Assembly (NCBI GenBank): GCA_955652345.1
Contig: CATPBV010000252.1
Span: forward strand, 1 to 8,272
Length of the DNA stretch: 8,272 nucleotides
Direction of reading: 5' to 3'
From: an uncultured Solirubrobacteraceae bacterium
GTDB lineage: Bacteria; Actinomycetota; Thermoleophilia; Solirubrobacterales; Solirubrobacteraceae
Part shown: one piece after another, positions 5,280 to 8,272 of the stretch
Position numbering within the stretch: the first letter of the stretch is position 1
Layout: every line of letters begins with the position of its first letter
Translations under genes and position numbers: made by a program
The notes under the pieces: generated by a model
Told to the model about the DNA's origin: nothing
Databases searched by the model: none
Seen by the model: only the letters and a program-made list of their open reading frames with translations

Positions 5280-6475
5280 CTTCTCGGAGGCCTCCGCCTC
5301 CGAGACGTCTTGCGCTCGCGCGTTCGCTCGTGGGCGGGCGAGCTCTGCTCGGTTGGCTCGTCGAGCGCTGAATCTGCTTCCGGGAGGCGTCTCGCCCGGT
5401 ACATGGATACCTGCTCGGCAACCCCCTTCAGCCGGTGGCGACCCGCGAACGACCAGGCGAACCGCTCGCTGGCCGCGTCGTGGATCTCCTCGGTGCAGAG
5501 CACGCTCCCGGGCCGCGCGGTGCCGGTGACGCGGCTGGCAAGGTTCACCCCGTGGCCGTAGTAGTCGCCGGCGCGCAGGAGCGTCGGCCCGCTCGCGACG
5601 CCGGCGCGCACGGCGGGCAGCTCCTCGGACTCGACCCCCTCGATCAGGGAGAGCGCCACGTCGACCATCGCGCCGGGGTCCGCGCTGACGAACATCGCCG
5701 CATCGCCGATTGTCTTGACGAGCCGTACCGGTTCCTCGGCGACGTCGCTGGCGAGCGCCGCCAGCCGCCCCGCCACGGAGCCGAGCTCCTGCGCCTCGAG
5801 CTCGGCGCCGAGCCGGGTGAAGCCGACCATGTCCGCGAAACACACCACCAGCTCCTGCTCCTCCGGCAGCGCTCCCCGCTCCCGTTCAGCCGCGCCGATC
5901 ACGGCTCGGCGGACCGTGTCTCGCAGATGAGCGTGATACGCCGCAACGAGCGCCGGGTCGAGGTTTGGTGCAAGCCGCTCCGCGAACGCGGCAAACCGCA
6001 GCGCCAAATCACGCTCGCTGTCGCCCGGGCTTAGATACGCCTGCGCGAACGCGGCGGAGGTGGTGGCCGCGACCCGCGCCATTGCCTCGCCGACGACGCG
6101 GTTCACCTCTTCGATCGCTTGCAGCGGGATGCCGGCGTCGAGCGTCACCACCATCGCCTTGGCCGTCGCGATGTCGTGCTTGGAGAAGACTCGGTCCTCG
6201 GATCCAGGCTCCGGCAGCCCCAGCAGCCGGCGCATCCGCATCACCACCGACGCATCGAGGCCGGTCCGCCGCTGCACGTCCGCGGCCGTGTACGTGCCCC
6301 CCAGGATCCGCTCGAGCGGGAGCAGCGCAAGCCGGTCCTCGGCCACCGCCTGGCGAAGCTCCTCGAGGCTGAAGCCGTCCTTCGACAGCGAGGCGAGCAG
6401 TTGCTCTCGCGCCTCGCGCTCCTCGCCCTCTAGCCCATCGAGCAGTCCGGCGGCGTCGAAATCCACGCGCGACAT
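5273..6475 (-). CDS. Class III adenylate cyclase with N-terminal regulatory domain (Rv1264-like)
   Basis: The 400-residue length and plan match mycobacterial Rv1264. Residues 1-200 resemble the helical adenylate cyclase regulatory domain (in Rv1264 a pH-responsive, autoinhibitory module), and 205-362 form the catalytic domain. The catalytic residues appear complete: metal ligands D215 (FADMVGFT) and D258 (KTIGD), purine-selecting K254 and D304 (GDYYGHGVN), and the transition-state pair N311 and R315 (VNLASR). The K/D pair favours ATP over GTP, so cAMP is the expected product; like other class III enzymes it should work as a homodimer. No membrane segment is seen. The tail after 363 is disordered and ends very basic (SRRRRPPRRR, 391-400); those last codons coincide with the terminator-like hairpin. 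AGGAG lies 12 nt before the ATG, a long spacing. The gene is divergent from the glycosyltransferase and convergent with FKBP. Confidence 0.93.
   Translation of the reverse strand: MSRVDFDAAGLLDGLEGEEREAREQLLASLSKDGFSLEELRQAVAEDRLALLPLERILGGTYTAADVQRRTGLDASVVMRMRRLLGLPEPGSEDRVFSKHDIATAKAMVVTLDAGIPLQAIEEVNRVVGEAMARVAATTSAAFAQAYLSPGDSERDLALRFAAFAERLAPNLDPALVAAYHAHLRDTVRRAVIGAAERERGALPEEQELVVCFADMVGFTRLGAELEAQELGSVAGRLAALASDVAEEPVRLVKTIGDAAMFVSADPGAMVDVALSLIEGVESEELPAVRAGVASGPTLLRAGDYYGHGVNLASRVTGTARPGSVLCTEEIHDAASERFAWSFAGRHRLKGVAEQVSMYRARRLPEADSALDEPTEQSSPAHERTRERKTSRRRRPPRRR
5282..5305 (+). terminator. Candidate terminator hairpin after the FKBP gene, inside the cyclase 3' end
   Basis: TCTCGGAGG (5282-5290) and CCTCCGAGA (5297-5305) form a perfect 9-bp stem around CCTCCG. 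It starts 11 nt after the FKBP stop codon, where a terminator would be expected. No U-tract follows, so intrinsic termination would be of the U-less kind proposed for GC-rich actinobacteria. It lies inside the coding sequence of the convergent cyclase, so it could act on both strands only by overlapping that gene. Confidence 0.5.
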
Positions 6476-6501
6476 CGTTTCAGCAATCTCCTGCCGGGAG
6501 C

Positions 6502-6517
6502 CGATGGGCTACCATCG
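6502..6517. repeat. Dyad CGATGG-GCTA-CCATCG between cyclase and glycosyltransferase
   Basis: A perfect 6-bp inverted repeat with a 4-nt centre lies in the 115-bp divergent gap, 26 nt upstream of the cyclase start and just before its AGGAG. It could be an operator or a leader hairpin of the cyclase mRNA. Confidence 0.3.
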
Positions 6518-6574
6518 ACCGCCCTCGCGGTGCCATTGCGACCGCCGGCGGATTCGCTGGCAAACGCGCCCGTC

Positions 6575-6580
6575 TATCGT
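6575..6580 (+). promoter_or_regulatory. Candidate -10 box of the glycosyltransferase gene (TATCGT)
   Basis: TATCGT fits TANNNT and ends 10 nt before the ATG at 6591. No Shine-Dalgarno sequence lies between them. A poor -35 match (TTCGCT at 6553-6558) is 16 nt upstream. Confidence 0.45.
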
Positions 6581-6590
6581 CGCCCTTTAC

Positions 6591-7277
6591 ATGCTGTCGA
6601 TTCTGATGCCGGTGTACAACGAGCGCGAGCGCGTGCAGCGCGCGATCGCCGAGGTGCTCCAGACCGAGCTCCCGACGGACTTCGAGCTCATCGTCGTCGA
6701 CGACGGCTCCGATGACGGCACCCGGGAGCTCCTGCGCGGTGGCGACTGGGATGGCCGCGTGCGATTGATCGAGCATCCGGTCAACCGGGGCAAGGGGGCA
6801 GCGGTGCAGACGGCGCTGGGGCACGCGCAGGGGGAGTACGCGGCGATCTTCGACGCCGACCTCGAGTACGACCCCGGCGACCTCGGGCTGCTGATGCCGC
6901 CGCTGCTCGATGGGCGGACGAACGCAGCCTTCGGGGTCCGGGCGTTCGACGGCTACACCAGCCACTCGTTCCTGTTCGTGCTCGGCAACAAGGGGGTGAC
7001 GCTGGCGTGCAACATCCTCTTCAACGTCTACCTCCACGACATCATGACCTGCCACAAGATGATCCGGACCGACATCTTCCGCAGCCTCCCTTTGCACTCA
7101 GAAGGGTTTGCGATCGAGCCTGAGATCACAGCCCGGTTGGTGCAGCGCGGCGAGCGGATCTTCGAGGTGCCCGTGCAGTACAGGGCCCGCGCCACCGACG
7201 AGGGCAAGAAGCTGACCGCGCTCGACGGCTTCCGGGTGCTGGCGACGCTGATCCGCTGCCGATTCTCCCGGGCCTGA
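6591..7277 (+). CDS. Family 2 glycosyltransferase, polyprenyl-phosphate-sugar synthase-like
   Basis: The 228-residue protein is a single GT-A catalytic domain. LSILMPVYNE at 2-11 is the first strand, VVDDGSDDGT at 35-44 contacts the nucleotide, RGKGAAVQTAL at 66-76 follows, and D88-A-D90 (FDADLEYDPGDL) is the metal-binding DxD. EGFAIEPEITARL at 171-183 matches the acceptor-side region of DPM/DPG-synthase-like enzymes. Such enzymes move a sugar from a nucleotide donor to polyprenyl phosphate at the inner face of the membrane. The donor (GDP-mannose or another) cannot be told. There is no C-terminal membrane anchor, so it would depend on a partner or peripheral binding; the next gene is a membrane protein. 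The frame is open upstream to beyond 6060, but that part lies antisense to the cyclase. The ATG at 6591 is where family sequence begins. No frame damage is seen. Confidence 0.92.
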   Translation: MLSILMPVYNERERVQRAIAEVLQTELPTDFELIVVDDGSDDGTRELLRGGDWDGRVRLIEHPVNRGKGAAVQTALGHAQGEYAAIFDADLEYDPGDLGLLMPPLLDGRTNAAFGVRAFDGYTSHSFLFVLGNKGVTLACNILFNVYLHDIMTCHKMIRTDIFRSLPLHSEGFAIEPEITARLVQRGERIFEVPVQYRARATDEGKKLTALDGFRVLATLIRCRFSRA

Positions 7278-7279
7278 GG
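7276..7279 (+). promoter_or_regulatory. Ribosome binding site overlapping the glycosyltransferase stop
   Basis: GAGG begins inside the TGA stop codon of the glycosyltransferase and lies 10 nt before the GTG at 7290. It supports that GTG as the start of the membrane protein and suggests translational coupling. Confidence 0.45.
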
Positions 7280-7289
7280 TCCCTCGGCG

Positions 7290-8272
7290 GTGCCGGACGG
7301 CCAGAGCGCGACCGAGACGCCGCCTGCACGGCCGGTGGTCGCGGCGTCCGGCGCCGACGTTCCGCGTGAGCGCTGGCGCGACTGGCTGCTCTCGCCCTTC
7401 CTGCTCGCGGGCGTGGCGTGCGTCGCGCTGGCGGCGCTGTCGGCGGCGGTGCAGCCGACCGTCCCGAGCTACGACCCGTGGGCGTGGATCGTGTGGGGAA
7501 GGGAGGTCGTCGACCCGCACCTGAGCTTCGCGGTGGGCGGCGGCCCCTCGTGGAAGCCGCTGCCGGTGATCTTCACGACCGTCTACGGCCTGTTCGGCGG
7601 CGCGTCGCCGACGCTGTGGGTGATCACGGCCCGCGCGGGCGGGCTGCTTGCGCTGGTAGCCGCCTACCGGCTCGCGGCGCGGCTGGTCGACCGCGAGGCG
7701 GGTCCACCGTCGTGGGCGCCTATCGCGGCGGGCGTGATCGCTGCGGTATGCCTGGTGATCAACCGCTATTGGTTCTATGACCTGTACCGGGGGACCTCGG
7801 AGCCGATCTTGATCGCCGCGTCCCTGTGGGCGATAGATCGCCATCTCGATGGCCGCCATGGCTCGGCGTTCGTCTTGGGGGTGGTGGCCTCGCTGATCCG
7901 GCCGGAAGCGTGGCCGTTCGTGATCGTCTACGGCGGGTGGCTGTGGGTTCGTGCGCCGCGCCTGCGCGCGTTGGTCGCGCTCGGCCTGTTCTCGATCCCG
8001 TTCTTCTGGTTCGTGCCGCCGTGGATCGGTTCCGGGCAGCCGTTCCTCGCCGCGACCCACGCCAAGCAGTACAACGGCCACCTCGGCAAGCACCCGTTTC
8101 TGACTGTGCTTTCGCGCGGCCTCGATCTCCAGACCGTGCCCGTGCTGCTGGCCGCGCTGGTCACAGTCGGTCTCGCCTGGCGTCGAGGGCGTGAGCGCCT
8201 GACGCTCGTGCTCGCCGGCGGCGTCGTGGTGTGGTGGGTGATCGTCGTCGGGATGACGCTCGACGGCTATCC
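7290..8272 (+). CDS. Multi-spanning membrane protein, GT-C glycosyltransferase-like (C-terminus cut by window edge)
   Basis: The frame runs from the GTG at 7290 to the edge, giving 327 residues. A polar N-terminus of about 32 residues is followed by roughly eight hydrophobic stretches (near 33-54, 90-103, 108-131, 144-161, 171-182, 192-246 as two, 282-297, 305-322). The first loop holds SYDPWAWIVWGREV at 60-73, with an acidic residue (D62) after the first membrane span as in GT-C enzymes. RPEAWPF at 204-210 resembles a motif seen in GT-C-like membrane proteins. GT-C enzymes use polyprenyl-phosphate sugars on the outer face of the membrane, which would suit the product of the preceding gene. 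That role is inference; a flippase or unassigned membrane protein is not excluded. It is 12 bp from the glycosyltransferase stop and in the same frame, so the two surely share a transcript. No other start lies between that stop and the GTG. Confidence 0.85.
   Translation, partial: MPDGQSATETPPARPVVAASGADVPRERWRDWLLSPFLLAGVACVALAALSAAVQPTVPSYDPWAWIVWGREVVDPHLSFAVGGGPSWKPLPVIFTTVYGLFGGASPTLWVITARAGGLLALVAAYRLAARLVDREAGPPSWAPIAAGVIAAVCLVINRYWFYDLYRGTSEPILIAASLWAIDRHLDGRHGSAFVLGVVASLIRPEAWPFVIVYGGWLWVRAPRLRALVALGLFSIPFFWFVPPWIGSGQPFLAATHAKQYNGHLGKHPFLTVLSRGLDLQTVPVLLAALVTVGLAWRRGRERLTLVLAGGVVVWWVIVVGMTLDGY

Noticed and set aside
6060..6590. 177-codon N-terminal extension of the glycosyltransferase frame
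   Set aside because: It overlaps the divergent cyclase gene, is serine- and arginine-rich, and the first strand of the GT-A fold starts right at the ATG at 6591.
7098..8093. 331-codon open frame on the minus strand
   Set aside because: It is antisense to the glycosyltransferase end and the membrane protein, and is a low-complexity R/Q/H/D-rich translation typical of a shadow frame.
1..8272. CRISPR, transposon, tRNA or phage signals
   Set aside because: No regularly spaced repeats, no transposase or integrase motifs and no cloverleaf-like sequence were seen on either strand.

Overview
The window is GC-rich bacterial chromosome with dense, short-spaced genes on both strands. An actinobacterial source is likely, possibly the Thermoleophilia/Solirubrobacterales. 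This rests on the composition, a class III adenylate cyclase shaped like mycobacterial Rv1264, a PAS-GAF-GGDEF protein, GTG starts, and apparently leaderless genes with TANNNT -10 boxes. The lineage call is inference; no marker gene settles it. I see no phage, IS element, CRISPR array, tRNA or rRNA.

Layout. Positions 1-1139 (minus) hold the N-terminal 379 residues of a PAS-GAF-GGDEF protein, cut by the window edge inside the GGDEF signature. Upstream of it on the same strand, 1306-2352 is a metallo-beta-lactamase-fold hydrolase with a C-terminal helical/winged-helix region (LACTB2-like). It overlaps by 4 nt the end of a phosphomannomutase/phosphoglucomutase (2349-3722). A 223-bp divergent promoter region (3723-3945) separates these from plus-strand genes for a YebC/TACO1 family protein (3946-4695) and a secreted FKBP-type prolyl isomerase lipoprotein (4746-5270). 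The FKBP gene meets a minus-strand adenylate cyclase (5273-6475) tail to tail with 2 bp between the stop codons. A hairpin beside the junction lies inside the cyclase's last codons. A second divergent region (6476-6590) leads into a soluble family 2 glycosyltransferase (6591-7277) and a multi-spanning GT-C-like membrane protein (7290 to the edge).

How the genes may work together. The sugar-phosphate mutase, the polyprenyl-phosphate-sugar-synthase-like GT2 and the GT-C-like membrane protein fit a lipid-linked sugar route (sugar-6-P to sugar-1-P, then nucleotide sugar, polyprenyl-P-sugar and an extracytoplasmic acceptor), but the mutase is not in the same operon as the other two. One c-di-GMP-type and one cAMP-type signalling enzyme flank the housekeeping genes. 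Nothing here amounts to a clearly new multi-gene system. The most useful observations are four starts with a TANNNT box 10-11 nt upstream and no Shine-Dalgarno sequence, the terminator-like hairpin that encodes the arginine-rich tail of the cyclase, the in-frame GT2/membrane gene pair separated by one TGA, and several dyads in the intergenic regions.
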